A stretch of 64,000 nt of DNA from CALGLS01 sp965222105 (GTDB lineage: Bacteria > Bacteroidota > Bacteroidia > Chitinophagales > Saprospiraceae). Below the pieces are notes generated by a model that saw only the letters and a list, made by a program, of their open reading frames with translations, had not been told where the DNA came from and did no database searches. Each line of letters starts with the position of its first letter. Within the stretch, counting starts at the first letter, position 1. A program made the translations under genes and the position numbers. Below are positions 35,507 to 44,005 of the stretch, piece by piece. Location of the stretch: the NCBI GenBank assembly GCA_965222105.1, contig CBDCTQ010000059.1:1-64000 (forward strand). The letters run 5' to 3'.

Positions 35507-35812
35507 TTAGTCTTTGAGGAATTTATTTACCGCTTTCAAAACACTCGCTAGCCTGGGGTAATTGACGCTGTAGTGGATGAATTTACCATCTCTTTCTGTT
35601 TGAACAATATTGTTCACGCGCAATATCTTGAGGTGTTGTGAAGTGATGGATTGCTCGAGTTTCATACTGTTGTAAATTTTATTGACATTGATGGTTTTGT
35701 GTTTGTCAATAAACCCGAGTATTTTCATTCTCAAAGGGTGAGCGAGAGCACGAAGTACTTCGGAAGATTCCAGCAACTGTTCCTCATTAATGGTCACCTT
35801 TGACTTTCTCAT
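35507..35812 (-). CDS. ArsR-like winged-helix transcriptional regulator
   Basis: 101 residues. Pattern: L-R-A-L-A-H-P-L-R-M-K-I-L-G-F-I-D, a helix-turn-helix around S-M-K-L-E-Q-S-I-T-S-Q-H-L-K-I-L-R, and a wing with E-R-D-G-K-F-I-H-Y-S-V. It lacks the Cys-rich metal site (ELCVCDL) of classical ArsR sensors, so it probably responds to something else or acts as a plain repressor. It is similar in plan to the gene at 36184-36522; the two may be ancient duplicates. Confidence 0.87.
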   Translation of the reverse strand: MRKSKVTINEEQLLESSEVLRALAHPLRMKILGFIDKHKTINVNKIYNSMKLEQSITSQHLKILRVNNIVQTERDGKFIHYSVNYPRLASVLKAVNKFLKD

Positions 35813-36183
35813 AGATACGGTTTGTTAATATGTAATGATGTTTGCTTAGCAAATATGCGTTAAATATTTAACCTAACAAAAGAAAACCAATAAAAAATGC
35901 TGTATCCTTTGAAGAATACAGCATTTTTTTTCAACTGAAAACCCTCAGTTGCCGTTTAAAACCACTTGATAGACAGGCGATTGGCTCGTTTTGAAGCAAT
36001 TTTTTACATATATAAAAGTATAAAATGCAAATTTGCCGGATATTCCCCTTCCGTTCAATACGGTCATTGGGGCGACGGTGGGCCGCAGGGAAATAAGGAC
36101 ATCAACCCGCGGGCTGACGGAACAATTAGTCGACGGTCTTCCGAGGGTAGAAGAAAGGAATTTGGTCGCTTTTATCTATGTTA
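35813..36183. other. Gap between two ArsR-like genes
   Basis: Contains the hairpin at 35892-35931. A GC-rich block at about 36050-36155 (with CCCGCGGG and repeated CGACGG words) contrasts with the AT-rich sides. Overlapping plus-strand frames (35966-36235 and 36033-36224) are not convincing as genes. Origin of the block is unclear. Confidence 0.4.
35892..35931. terminator. Strong hairpin, probable terminator
   Basis: A stem pairing AAAAATGCTGTAT with ATACAGCATTTTT, with A/T runs on both sides. It is downstream of the second ArsR-like gene on the minus strand, 80 bp before the first one. Confidence 0.7.
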
Positions 36184-36522
36184 TCAGGAAGCGAGTTCTT
36201 CTACTAAACGAGAGATCTGGTTGAGCCTTTTCTGATCGAGTGAGTAGTAAATAAATTTACCCTGACGCTCGGTGGAAACCACTCCGGCCCGGCGCAAAAT
36301 GGCCAGGTGTTGAGAAGCAACAGATTGTTCCAGCCGCATCTTGATGTAAATGTCCGTTACGGTCATTTGTTCATTGGCCTCCAGCAAATCGATGATGTTC
36401 TGACGCAATTTGTGATTAATGGCTCTGAGTACCAAAACGGCTTTTCTAAGCTCGGCATAGTCCAACTGAATGTCCTTTTTTCCCTTCTTCAAAATAACAG
36501 TCTCGTTTTTCTGCTTTCTCAT
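36184..36522 (-). CDS. ArsR-like winged-helix transcriptional regulator
   Basis: 112 residues with a basic N-terminus (MRKQKNETVILKKGKK). Core: L-R-A-I-N-H-K-L-R-Q-N-I-I-D-L-L-E-A, recognition helix region K-M-R-L-E-Q-S-V-A-S-Q-H-L-A-I-L-R-R-A-G-V-V, wing T-E-R-Q-G-K-F-I-Y-Y-S-L. No metal-binding cysteines are present. The recognition helix is close to that of the regulator at 35507 (LEQS-x-x-SQHL), so they may bind similar operators. Targets unknown. Confidence 0.87.
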   Translation of the reverse strand: MRKQKNETVILKKGKKDIQLDYAELRKAVLVLRAINHKLRQNIIDLLEANEQMTVTDIYIKMRLEQSVASQHLAILRRAGVVSTERQGKFIYYSLDQKRLNQISRLVEELAS

Positions 36523-36685
36523 ATTGATGTTTTTATAAATTAAATAATGACGAAATATCGGAAGCCAAAAACTATACCAACAAGAGACATTAATAACACT
36601 TGTAAAACATAAGGATATTGACTTCCAGCCAAAAATAAAAAGATTATTTTAATAATCATAATAAGTTGCCATATGATCGAAAATC

Positions 36686-37378
36686 TCATATGATTTTCTT
36701 CTTTTGGGCAGTAATTACAGGCGATTTTAGGTAAAAAGGAGCGAAATAGGCCACGTTTTCAAACTGGTCATTGATGTACGATTCCAAAGCGGGCCGGATC
36801 AGGTGGCGGGACGAACAAGTCACGTCTGAAAACGCCATTTGCGGGTGGTCCAAGAGTGATTTGCATTTTTCAATCCCATTTCCACAAAATAATATTCGGT
36901 TGTTTGGCTCCAGCCATTCACTGAATGCGCCTTCTTCGATGATCTTTGCCTGTGTGGGTGCCAGTATTTCCATGTTTTTACCAAATACCGCCGTGTATAC
37001 CTCCATCCGTCTGGCATCCAGCATAGGTATACAGCGACTGCCCGGAGGCAGGGGGTGTTGTTGGGTGGCTGCCAGGGCGAGGCTAGCCAAGGTATCTACC
37101 ACGATAAGCGGAACGTCAAGTCCATAGCACAGGGCTTTGGCGGCAGAGGTGCCTACCCGCAGGGAGGTGTAAGAGCCCGGTCCGGTACTCAGTGCAATGG
37201 CATCGAGATCGGAAAACGACAACTGGGCTTCCGCCAAACAAGATTCTATCAGCAAAGTGATCTGAGCGGCATGTGTATACCCCTCTGTATTTTCCCGCAA
37301 GGATAATAGTTGCCCATCCCCCCCAAGGCAAACAGAACAAACATCTGTGGCGGTTTCTATATGAAGGATGATCGGCAT
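36686..37378 (-). CDS. tsaB: tRNA threonylcarbamoyladenosine biosynthesis protein TsaB
   Basis: 230 residues. TsaB is the ASKHA-fold partner of TsaD in making t6A37 on ANN-decoding tRNAs. Motifs: I-L-H-I-E-T-A-T near the start, G-Y-T-H-A-A-Q, A-L-S-T-G-P-G-S-Y-T-S-L-R-V-G, and P-M-L-D-A-R-R-M-E-V-Y, all typical of TsaB. Length is normal, and the C-terminal region is divergent as usual. It is a single gene with no close partner. Confidence 0.93.
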   Translation of the reverse strand: MPIILHIETATDVCSVCLGGDGQLLSLRENTEGYTHAAQITLLIESCLAEAQLSFSDLDAIALSTGPGSYTSLRVGTSAAKALCYGLDVPLIVVDTLASLALAATQQHPLPPGSRCIPMLDARRMEVYTAVFGKNMEILAPTQAKIIEEGAFSEWLEPNNRILFCGNGIEKCKSLLDHPQMAFSDVTCSSRHLIRPALESYINDQFENVAYFAPFYLKSPVITAQKKKII

Positions 37379-37513
37379 ACGCTACTGGTTGGAGGTCAAC
37401 GATAACCAAATGTAGTCAAACCTATGGGTTTTTCAAAATGGCAGGCTAGTCAAAAAGTATTTAGACTGAGTACAAATTATGCTTGAAACACATATAATAT
37501 ACGGCTAAATTTC

Positions 37514-37521
37514 TACCTTTG
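37514..37521 (+). promoter_or_regulatory. -7 box upstream of the MauG-type gene
   Basis: TACCTTTG matches the Bacteroidota -7 consensus, about 200 bp ahead of the start codon. The nearest TTG (37483) is 28 bp upstream, too far for a standard -33 element, so confidence is limited. Confidence 0.35.
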
Positions 37522-37721
37522 CTGTCCGATCCCGTATCGACAAAACCGACATATTTTATTTACCCATTTCCGGTATTTACCCAAGCGCCATTTTTAGTTA
37601 ATTTTAAAGTATCAAAGTATCCCCGTATTTTACATTAAAACTTGGTGAAGTACCCAACCATTCCGGTCGATAAATGGGAGGATTTACTTTGCCAACCGAC
37701 GAAAACGACTGTACAAACGCC

Positions 37722-39077
37722 ATGAACAATTTTAAAACACCTTTCGCACTAATGCTGGGATTGTTGTTGCTTGGGTGCCTTTGCCTGAATGGTTGCACCA
37801 AAGACGAACTCGACAACCCCCTCGACTCGACTCTGCTCGCTGCCCTGGACCAAGCCGCCCAGAACGGCACCCACCAATCTTTTATCCTTCCCGACCCTAA
37901 TCAATTGGACCTATTGCCACAAGACCCCCAAAATCCACTCTCCGTTGAAAAAGTAACGCTGGGCAACCTCTTGTTTTTTGAGACCGGTGTGGCTCTGGCC
38001 CCAGCTCACGAAATAGGCAAGGCCAGCTACTCCTGTGGCAGTTGTCATGTGCCCTCGGCTGGTTTTCTTCCCGGCCGCGTCCAGGGCATTGCCGATGGTG
38101 GCGCCGGCTTCGGCAACAACGGAGAGGGCCGCGACAAATTTCCCTTCTACGACGACGACGAACTCGATGTGCAAGGTATCCGCCCCCTCTCTCTCATCAA
38201 TGTAACTTTTGCGACCAACACCACCTGGAGCGGCCAGTTTGGCGCTGGCGGCATCAACGAAGGAACAGAAGCTCTCTGGGACAACGACCCCCTCACCGAG
38301 ATCAACCATCAGGGATTTTCGGGCATCGAAAGCCAAAACATGGAAGGGATTGACCTTCATCGTATGGTTTACAATCAGGAGGTCGTGGCTGACCTCGGTT
38401 ACACCGAACTATTCGACGCCGCATTCCCCGAAGTACCGGTGGAAGAACGCTATTCCAAAAAAACAGCCGGCCTTGCCTTATCTGCGTACATACGTACCCT
38501 TATCCCAACCCAGGCACCATTTCAGCAATGGCTCCAGGGCGATCTGGAAGCTATGACCGACGCTGAAAAAAATGGCGCCCTCCTGTTTTTCGGAAAGGCG
38601 GGGTGTGTCAATTGCCACAGTGGTCCGGCCCTCAACAGTATGAAATTTGCGGCCCTGGGAGTAGACGACCTGTATCAAAACGGGGGCCTCCATACAGACA
38701 TACACGACAAAAAGAATCTGGGAAGAGGTGGGTTTACCGAAAGGGAAGAAGACATGTTCAAATTCAGGGTGCCTCAACTATACAACCTGCAAAAAGCCGG
38801 ATTCTATTTTCACGGCAGCTCCAAAACGAGTCTTCGCGAAGTAGTTGAGTATTTTAACAATGCTATTCCGGAAAACGAAAATGTACCCTCGTCTCAAATC
38901 TCTCCGTATTTCCGGCCACTAAATATGACAAAGGAAGAAGTAGCCGACCTTACCCGCTTTATCGAACAATCCCTTTACGATCCCAACATGGGCCGCTATG
39001 TGCCCGATGCCGTCCTATCTGGTAATTGTATCCCGAATAATGATCCGTTTTCGCAGTCGGACCTGGGGTGCGATTGA
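37722..39077 (+). CDS. Di-haem cytochrome-c peroxidase (MauG/CcpA family), lipoprotein
   Basis: 451 residues from ATG 37722 (MNNFKTPFALM); the open frame reaches 37674, but this Met starts the signal peptide, which ends in lipobox L-N-G-C. It has two c-type haem motifs: C-G-S-C-H (about 110) and C-V-N-C-H (about 300). The enzyme reduces peroxide in the periplasm with electrons from cytochromes, or oxidises partner proteins (MauG-like). Length and spacing of the haem sites match the family. It is a monocistronic gene. Confidence 0.92.
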   Translation: MNNFKTPFALMLGLLLLGCLCLNGCTKDELDNPLDSTLLAALDQAAQNGTHQSFILPDPNQLDLLPQDPQNPLSVEKVTLGNLLFFETGVALAPAHEIGKASYSCGSCHVPSAGFLPGRVQGIADGGAGFGNNGEGRDKFPFYDDDELDVQGIRPLSLINVTFATNTTWSGQFGAGGINEGTEALWDNDPLTEINHQGFSGIESQNMEGIDLHRMVYNQEVVADLGYTELFDAAFPEVPVEERYSKKTAGLALSAYIRTLIPTQAPFQQWLQGDLEAMTDAEKNGALLFFGKAGCVNCHSGPALNSMKFAALGVDDLYQNGGLHTDIHDKKNLGRGGFTEREEDMFKFRVPQLYNLQKAGFYFHGSSKTSLREVVEYFNNAIPENENVPSSQISPYFRPLNMTKEEVADLTRFIEQSLYDPNMGRYVPDAVLSGNCIPNNDPFSQSDLGCD

Positions 39078-39078
39078 T

Positions 39079-39118
39079 GGTACACGGTTGACGGTTGACG
39101 GTACACGGTACACGGTGT
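39079..39118 (+). repeat. Short direct-repeat tract (GGTACACGGT / TTGACGG)
   Basis: Overlapping repeats of GGTACACGGT and TTGACGG directly after the MauG stop codon. Likely slippage-prone intergenic DNA. Confidence 0.6.
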
Positions 39119-39202
39119 GCAGTGTTCTGAAGGACCATTGCCCGCATAGAGCGCGTGAAGGTTAGTAGCCTATGAGTTGGGTGGTAGAACGAGAATCCGT
39201 CA

Positions 39203-40366
39203 TCAACTAAAATAATCCTTCATTCTGTCGAAGAACCCTTTTTCCGACTTACCCGGATTGGGTTGGAAATTGGGCATTTTTTTCAACTTTTTCAACAATG
39301 CTTCTTCATCTGACGACAACTTTTTCGGTGTCCAGATATTGGTGTGTATCAACTGGTCGCCTTTGCCATAGCTTTGTACGGAGGGGAGTCCTTTGCCTTT
39401 GAGGCGAAATATTTTACCCGACTGGGTGCCTGGTGGTATTTTGAACTTAACGGTTCCGTCAATGGTGGGCACTTCGACGGAGGTGCCGAGGGCGGCGTCG
39501 GCGAAGTTGAGGTAGAGTTCGTAGATGACGTTGTGGCCGTCACGCAGGAGGTGTTCGTGTGGCGTTTCGATGATGGTGACGATCAGGTCGCCGGGGGAGC
39601 CTCCTTTGAGGCCGGCATGTCCTTTGCCCCTGACGGAGAGCTGCATTCCTTCAGCTACTCCGGCGGGGATGTCGAATTCGATTACGTCTTTTTGTGGTTT
39701 CCGGCCTTTGCCTTTACAACTGTTGCAAACGGCGGTGATTACCTGACCGGACCCCTGGCAGGTGGGACAGATGGAAGTGGTTTGCATTTGTCCCAGAAAG
39801 GTATCTCTGATCTGCCGGAGTTGTCCTTCGCCGCGACAGGTACCACAGGTGGTGACGGAGTTGCTGTCTTTAGCGCCAGAGCCTTTGCAGGTGGAGCAGG
39901 CGGCTTGTTTTTCTACTTTTATTTTCTTTTTGACGCCGCTGGCTATTTCGGCGAGGGTCATCTTCACTTTGATGTGGATGTTGCCCCCCCGTTGTCCCTG
40001 CGACCTGCCCCTGCTTCGGCCACCGCGGCCAAAGAAATTATCGAATGGGCTGCTCCCTCCCTGGCCGAAAATGTCTCCGAACTGCTCAAAGATCTCGTCC
40101 ATGGTCATGCCGGTTCTGAATCCGCCCCGGCCACCGTGGTTTTGTACGCCGGCATGACCGAAGCGGTCGTAGCGAGCTCGTTTGTCTTTATCGTTGAGTA
40201 CTTCGTAGGCTTCGGCTGCCTCTTTGAATTTTTCTTCGGCTGCTTTATCGCCGGGATTGCGGTCGGGATGGTGTTTCATGGCGATCTTCCGGTACGCCTT
40301 TTTGAGTTCCGCTTCGTCAACATTTTTGCTGACGCCCAGTATATCGTAATAATCTCTTTTAGCCAT
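39203..40366 (-). CDS. dnaJ: Chaperone protein DnaJ
   Basis: 387 residues, normal for type I DnaJ. J-domain with H-P-D (M-K-H-H-P-D-R-N-P-G), Gly/Phe-rich linker (G-G-R-G-G-F-R-T-G), four zinc-binding CxxCxGxG repeats (C-S-T-C-K-G-S-G, C-G-T-C-R-G-E-G, C-P-T-C-Q-G-S-G, C-N-S-C-K-G-K-G), then the substrate-binding C-terminal domains. It stimulates DnaK ATPase and delivers unfolded clients. It is 33 bp downstream of grpE on the same strand and probably co-transcribed. Confidence 0.97.
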   Translation of the reverse strand: MAKRDYYDILGVSKNVDEAELKKAYRKIAMKHHPDRNPGDKAAEEKFKEAAEAYEVLNDKDKRARYDRFGHAGVQNHGGRGGFRTGMTMDEIFEQFGDIFGQGGSSPFDNFFGRGGRSRGRSQGQRGGNIHIKVKMTLAEIASGVKKKIKVEKQAACSTCKGSGAKDSNSVTTCGTCRGEGQLRQIRDTFLGQMQTTSICPTCQGSGQVITAVCNSCKGKGRKPQKDVIEFDIPAGVAEGMQLSVRGKGHAGLKGGSPGDLIVTIIETPHEHLLRDGHNVIYELYLNFADAALGTSVEVPTIDGTVKFKIPPGTQSGKIFRLKGKGLPSVQSYGKGDQLIHTNIWTPKKLSSDEEALLKKLKKMPNFQPNPGKSEKGFFDRMKDYFS

Positions 40367-40399
40367 GGTTTGGTATTAATTGCTGTCGATGAGGCCGGG

Positions 40400-41035
40400 C
40401 TATTTGCCGACCACCACTTTAGCAAAACGAATGATCTTGTCTTTGAGGGTGTATCCTTTTTCGACCGTATCAATGATCTTTCCTTTCATATCGTCGGAGG
40501 GGGCAGGGAATTTTCCGTGATGGCTTCGTGCCATTCGGGGTCGAAGTTGGAGCCGTTGGTCTCCATTGGTTTCAGCCCACGTTGCTGGAGGGTAGCGTAG
40601 AGTTTGTTGTATACCAGCAGAACACCTTCGCTGAAGGGTTCTTTGGAGTTTTCGTCTTCGGCGGTGGCTTTGGCCCTGTCAAAATCGTCAAGAATGGGGA
40701 GGAGGGCTGCCAATGTGTCCTGCGCTGCCGTCGACAGAAGGTCCATTTTCTCACGGATGGTTCTCCTTTTGTAGTTCTCAAATTCAGCCATCAGTCGAAT
40801 GTATTTGTCTTTTAATTCGGCCATTTCGGCTTCTTTTTCCTCCAGGGGGTTGAGCGTAGCTACTTCTTCAGCAGGCTCTTCTTCATCGGAATCGGTGATT
40901 TCCGACTCCAACTGGTCGATCATTTCTTCAGGTAGGGTGTCTTCAGGTGCCGAGGTTTTTAGTAGAAGTAGGCTTTTCGTTTTTGGACGTCTTTTTTTCC
41001 TTCTTGCTCATTGCGTCTTTGATTTTTTTCAGCAT
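40400..41035 (-). pseudogene. grpE: Nucleotide exchange factor GrpE, frameshifted as read
   Basis: GrpE releases ADP from DnaK. The true start is ATG 41035 (M-L-K-K-I-K-D-A-M-S-K-K-E-K-K). The long helix (E-E-K-E-A-E-M-A-E-L-K-D-K-Y-I-R-L-M-A-E-F-E-N-Y) and core (D-F-D-R-A-K-A, F-D-P-E-W-H-E-A-I) are in a second frame, and the tail (D-D-M-K-G-K-I-I-D-T-V-E-K-G-Y...V-V-V-G-K) in a third. An extra base in the run at 40956-40960 and two extra bases near 40507-40514 account for this. Correcting them gives 211 codons, normal length. The gene sits directly before dnaJ, as is common. It is essential for DnaK cycling in most bacteria, so the breaks are very probably sequence errors. Confidence 0.88.
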
Positions 41036-41045
41036 ATAAACAGGA

Positions 41046-41113
41046 TTAGTAAAGTATAATCATTTTTACTAATCAAATACGCTGCCACGGCGGTGTTTCG
41101 GTCATTTTGGCAG
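41046..41113 (-). promoter_or_regulatory. Two inverted repeats upstream of grpE-dnaJ (candidate heat-shock control)
   Basis: A perfect 8-bp inverted repeat TTAGTAAA...TTTACTAA (41046-41072) ends 10 bp before the grpE start. CTGCCA...TGGCAG with a 20-bp spacer (41082-41113) lies farther upstream. Neither matches the CIRCE element. The second could overlap the promoter. Confidence 0.4.
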
Positions 41114-41157
41114 GAAAGCTTGTGGTGGTCTTTGTTATTGAAGCATCTGGAGAATAC

Positions 41158-41702
41158 CTACTTCACTTGCTCTTGGAGCCAAAGGTCGATCTCTTCGACT
41201 TTCTGGTTGACCCCAACCGTTTGCAAATCGGCATTGAGCAGGAATTTGGCGGGCACTTCCGTAACGCCGTATTGGTTGGCAATAGCGGCGTCGAAAAATT
41301 TAAAATTAGTAACCACGTCCATGATTTGATAAGACCAGGGGAGCTGATCGGCCTTAATGGCTTTTTTCCAGCGGACTTCGTTCTTTTCGATGCCGATGCT
41401 TACTATCCTGAGGCCTTTGGCATTTTGGAAGGAGGCATTCTTGTATTTTTTCGTACAGGGCTACCAATTTGGGGTTTTCTACCCGGCAGGGTCCACACCA
41501 ACTCGCCCAGAAATCGAGTAAGACGATGTTACCTTTGAGGTCGGTGAGTTTGAAGTTTTCTCCGTTTAATAGCACGGCGCTAAATACGGGAGCCATCTCA
41601 CCGCTGTCGACATCGGGTTTTTTGTAAAAAATAGCGAAACACCAGTCCGGCAATGACAAGGGCTAAAAAAGTGTAGAACCAGGGGAATTTTTTCAAAGTC
41701 AT
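41158..41702 (-). pseudogene. TlpA/ResA-type thiol-disulfide oxidoreductase, frameshifted as read
   Basis: The start ATG 41702 gives an N-terminal membrane anchor (M-T-L-K-K-F-P-W-F-Y-T-F-L-A-L-V-I-A-G-L). The thioredoxin fold follows with W-A-S-W-C-G-P-C-R as the redox site, then N-A-K-G-L-R-I-V-S-I-G-I-E-K-N-E and ...E-V-P-A-K-F-L-L-N, the cis-Pro region. The frame is broken twice, by one extra base in the run at 41619-41624 and one in 41446-41451; corrected, it has 181 codons. It is probably a periplasmic-facing reductase for secreted proteins or cytochrome maturation. It precedes grpE by 122 bp on the same strand. Confidence 0.8.
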
Positions 41703-41844
41703 AATAAGATGGTTGAGATATGCATTCTGCCCTCAAAAATCTGTGCATCACCTTGCCAAATTTCTTATATTCGCGTGAAAATTTCGGACCTTGCCTGTTT
41801 TGAGGTAAAAATAAGGTTCCAATTGTTAAAAATAACGACGGTAC

Positions 41845-42750
41845 ATGCGAATTGTTGATCCTAAAAACAACCCCCACCAAAGATATGCACCAATATCTGC
41901 TTGGTTTCGGTGGGCGCCACGACCAATTGCCTTTGCCAGCACCGTCGACGGAGCGGGCAATCCCAACATTGCTCCTTACAGCTTTTTCAACGCCTTTAGT
42001 TCCAACCCGCCAATCCTGATCTTTTCTTCCAACCGGCGGGTGGCCGACAACACTACCAAAGACACCCTCCACAACATCGAACAAACGGGTGAAGTGGTCA
42101 TCAACGTCGTCAGCTATGCCATCGTCCGGCAAATGGCGGTGGCGAGTATCTCCTTTCCATCAGGGGTGAGCGAATTTGAAAAGTCGGGACTGACACCTCT
42201 GCCCTCCGACCTGGTAAAACCATTCCGCGTCAAAGAGTCGCCCGTACATATGGAGTGCAAGGTGAAGGACATCATCAAACTAGGCGACAAAGGCGGTGCC
42301 GGCAACCTCATTGTTTGCGATGTACTCCGCATGCACATCGACGAAAACATACTCGACGGCGACCGCATCAATCCCCACAAGATAGACCTGATGGGTCGCA
42401 TGGGGCGGGCCTATTACACCCGTGCCAGTGGTACTTCCATCCACACCATTGTACAACCGGTGATGCAAGCTTCCATCGGTTACGACCAATTGCCCCAAAG
42501 CATTCGGTACAGCTACATCCTTACGGGAAATAACCTTGGACAACTAGCAGGCTTGCCAACTATGCCCAACGAAGATGCTGTGGAAGCATTAAAAACGGAA
42601 CCGGTGGTAAAGGGTATCCTCAAACTGGAAGGGGCCAAAGCACGGCTCCATCAATATGCAAAAGAATTGTTAGACGGTCAGGACGACCGTGAACGGGCCA
42701 TGAAGTTGTTGTTGTTGGCAGACCGGATTGGGATTGGCCTTGAATCGTAA
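41845..42750 (+). CDS. Flavin reductase-like (flavoredoxin-type) FMN-binding protein
   Basis: 301 residues. The first 200 form a flavin reductase-like split barrel: F-R-W-A-P-R-P-I-A-F-A-S-T-V-D, G-N-P-N-I-A-P-Y-S-F-F-N-A-F-S-S-N-P-P, T-K-D-T-L-H-N-I, and F-V/V-I-N-V-V motifs that bind FMN. A C-terminal helical extension of about 80 residues follows. The reaction is unknown: members reduce flavins or act as electron carriers. It is transcribed divergently from the tlpA-like gene, sharing a 142-bp intergenic region. Confidence 0.85.
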   Translation: MRIVDPKNNPHQRYAPISAWFRWAPRPIAFASTVDGAGNPNIAPYSFFNAFSSNPPILIFSSNRRVADNTTKDTLHNIEQTGEVVINVVSYAIVRQMAVASISFPSGVSEFEKSGLTPLPSDLVKPFRVKESPVHMECKVKDIIKLGDKGGAGNLIVCDVLRMHIDENILDGDRINPHKIDLMGRMGRAYYTRASGTSIHTIVQPVMQASIGYDQLPQSIRYSYILTGNNLGQLAGLPTMPNEDAVEALKTEPVVKGILKLEGAKARLHQYAKELLDGQDDRERAMKLLLLADRIGIGLES

Positions 42751-42807
42751 ATCTATGGTTGGCTGATCTACATGGCCTTCTGAACAAGTTGCTTTTTGAT
42801 ATGGTGC

Positions 42808-43950
42808 TCAGGCCTCTTCCTGCTTTCGTTTTTTGCGTTCGTTGAGGATATTCCGAATCCAGTTGGGAATAATGATGGCGCCGACAAACAGGTATAAGTA
42901 ATAGGTCAGCAGCCGCCAGCCAGAAGCGATCAGCAGGGCGATACCCGTTTCGGGAACGTAGTCTTTTATCAAATTGGAAAAAGCGAACTCGGCTACGCCA
43001 GCGGCTCCAGGCGTGGGGCTGCCAGCCATGATGACGAATACCGATTCGAGGCGGGCGTATAATAGTAACTGCTCCATGAACCCCTGGATAATCCCAGGTT
43101 TCATGGCAATGACTAAACAACTCAACAGTAAAAATCGACAGCTCCAGGCCATCACCGTCGATCCAAAAGAGGCAAAATGATAGTCCCAGCGTTTGTTTTT
43201 CATTTCGCGTGAAGCAACCACCACATCATCGCCCAGTTCTTGTGCTTTTTTGCGAAAGCGACGAAGCCACTTGATGCGGGTCAGGCCCATCAATACCCAT
43301 TTGAAGGATTTTGGGTTGACGAATAGACCGTAAAAAAACAAACTGCCGTAGGTCAAGGTGAAAAGAAAAGCCAGTAAAAACCAACTTTCAAAAGATCGCA
43401 CTGTGCTTCCATCACCCAATTCGGGGCGCACCATCACCCAGCCAAACAGCATAAATAATGTTGGCAAACTAAGTATGAAAAACAGGCTATCCAGCACTGC
43501 CGAGTAGATAACGATGGTCGTCGTTTTAGCGGCCGAAAGTTTTTCCTGCGCCAATACAAAAAGGGCTACGGCCGACCCTCCCACACTGGTAGGCGATACG
43601 GCCGAACTGAATTCCCAGATAAAGATCAACTCGATGCATTTGCGCCAGGTGAAGGCCCTGTCGGAGAGTATCCGCAGGCGGGTAGCATAGGCCAGATGGC
43701 GGATCACTAAAATGACAAAAGATACGGCCACCCACCCTATCAAATGCCGGTTCCACTCGATCTGTGCAAAATCATCGGGGTCGAACTGTCGCCACATCAT
43801 ATACCCAACCACCCCAATTCCTATCAGTACCGGCAGTATGATGCGCGACACCCTGATGGACCTCAATACCTCCGCTTCCTGCTCGTCGGTATAGGGTGTT
43901 TTTTCGGGTGGCTCCATAGGTAGTGGTTGTTCTGACATTGGCTGGCGCAT
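42808..43950 (-). CDS. Flippase-like integral membrane protein (UPF0104/LPG-synthase TM family)
   Basis: 380 residues, about eight membrane helices. Family marks: E-F-S-S-A-V-S-P-T-S-V-G-G-S-A-V-A (the conserved PGxxG-type region, here SPTSVGG) and A-G-S-P-T-P-G-A-A-G-V-A-E near the end, which is the typical (P)TPGGxG-E motif. Relatives are the membrane half of lysylphosphatidylglycerol synthase (MprF) and isoprenoid-lipid flippases; no synthase domain is attached. The cytoplasmic N-terminus is Pro/Glu-rich and the tail is basic (RKKRKQ). Confidence 0.82.
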   Translation of the reverse strand: MRQPMSEQPLPMEPPEKTPYTDEQEAEVLRSIRVSRIILPVLIGIGVVGYMMWRQFDPDDFAQIEWNRHLIGWVAVSFVILVIRHLAYATRLRILSDRAFTWRKCIELIFIWEFSSAVSPTSVGGSAVALFVLAQEKLSAAKTTTIVIYSAVLDSLFFILSLPTLFMLFGWVMVRPELGDGSTVRSFESWFLLAFLFTLTYGSLFFYGLFVNPKSFKWVLMGLTRIKWLRRFRKKAQELGDDVVVASREMKNKRWDYHFASFGSTVMAWSCRFLLLSCLVIAMKPGIIQGFMEQLLLYARLESVFVIMAGSPTPGAAGVAEFAFSNLIKDYVPETGIALLIASGWRLLTYYLYLFVGAIIIPNWIRNILNERKKRKQEEA

Positions 43951-44005
43951 TTACAGTATAAACTCCTCATGGAGTGAACTGTTCATTTCATGGGAATGAG
44001 AGTGT

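Noticed and set aside
35966..36235. Small plus-strand gene between the ArsR-like genes
   Set aside because: Two overlapping frames compete, and it runs into the end of the antisense ArsR gene; no conserved pattern.
39344..40600. 418-codon frame antisense to dnaJ
   Set aside because: Overlaps a fully conserved dnaJ and the grpE 3' end; sequence is low-complexity Phe/Gly/Val, typical of antisense frames.
41046..41113. CIRCE (HrcA) operator before grpE
   Set aside because: The sequence lacks the TTAGCACTC-N9-GAGTGCTAA pattern; only other inverted repeats are present.
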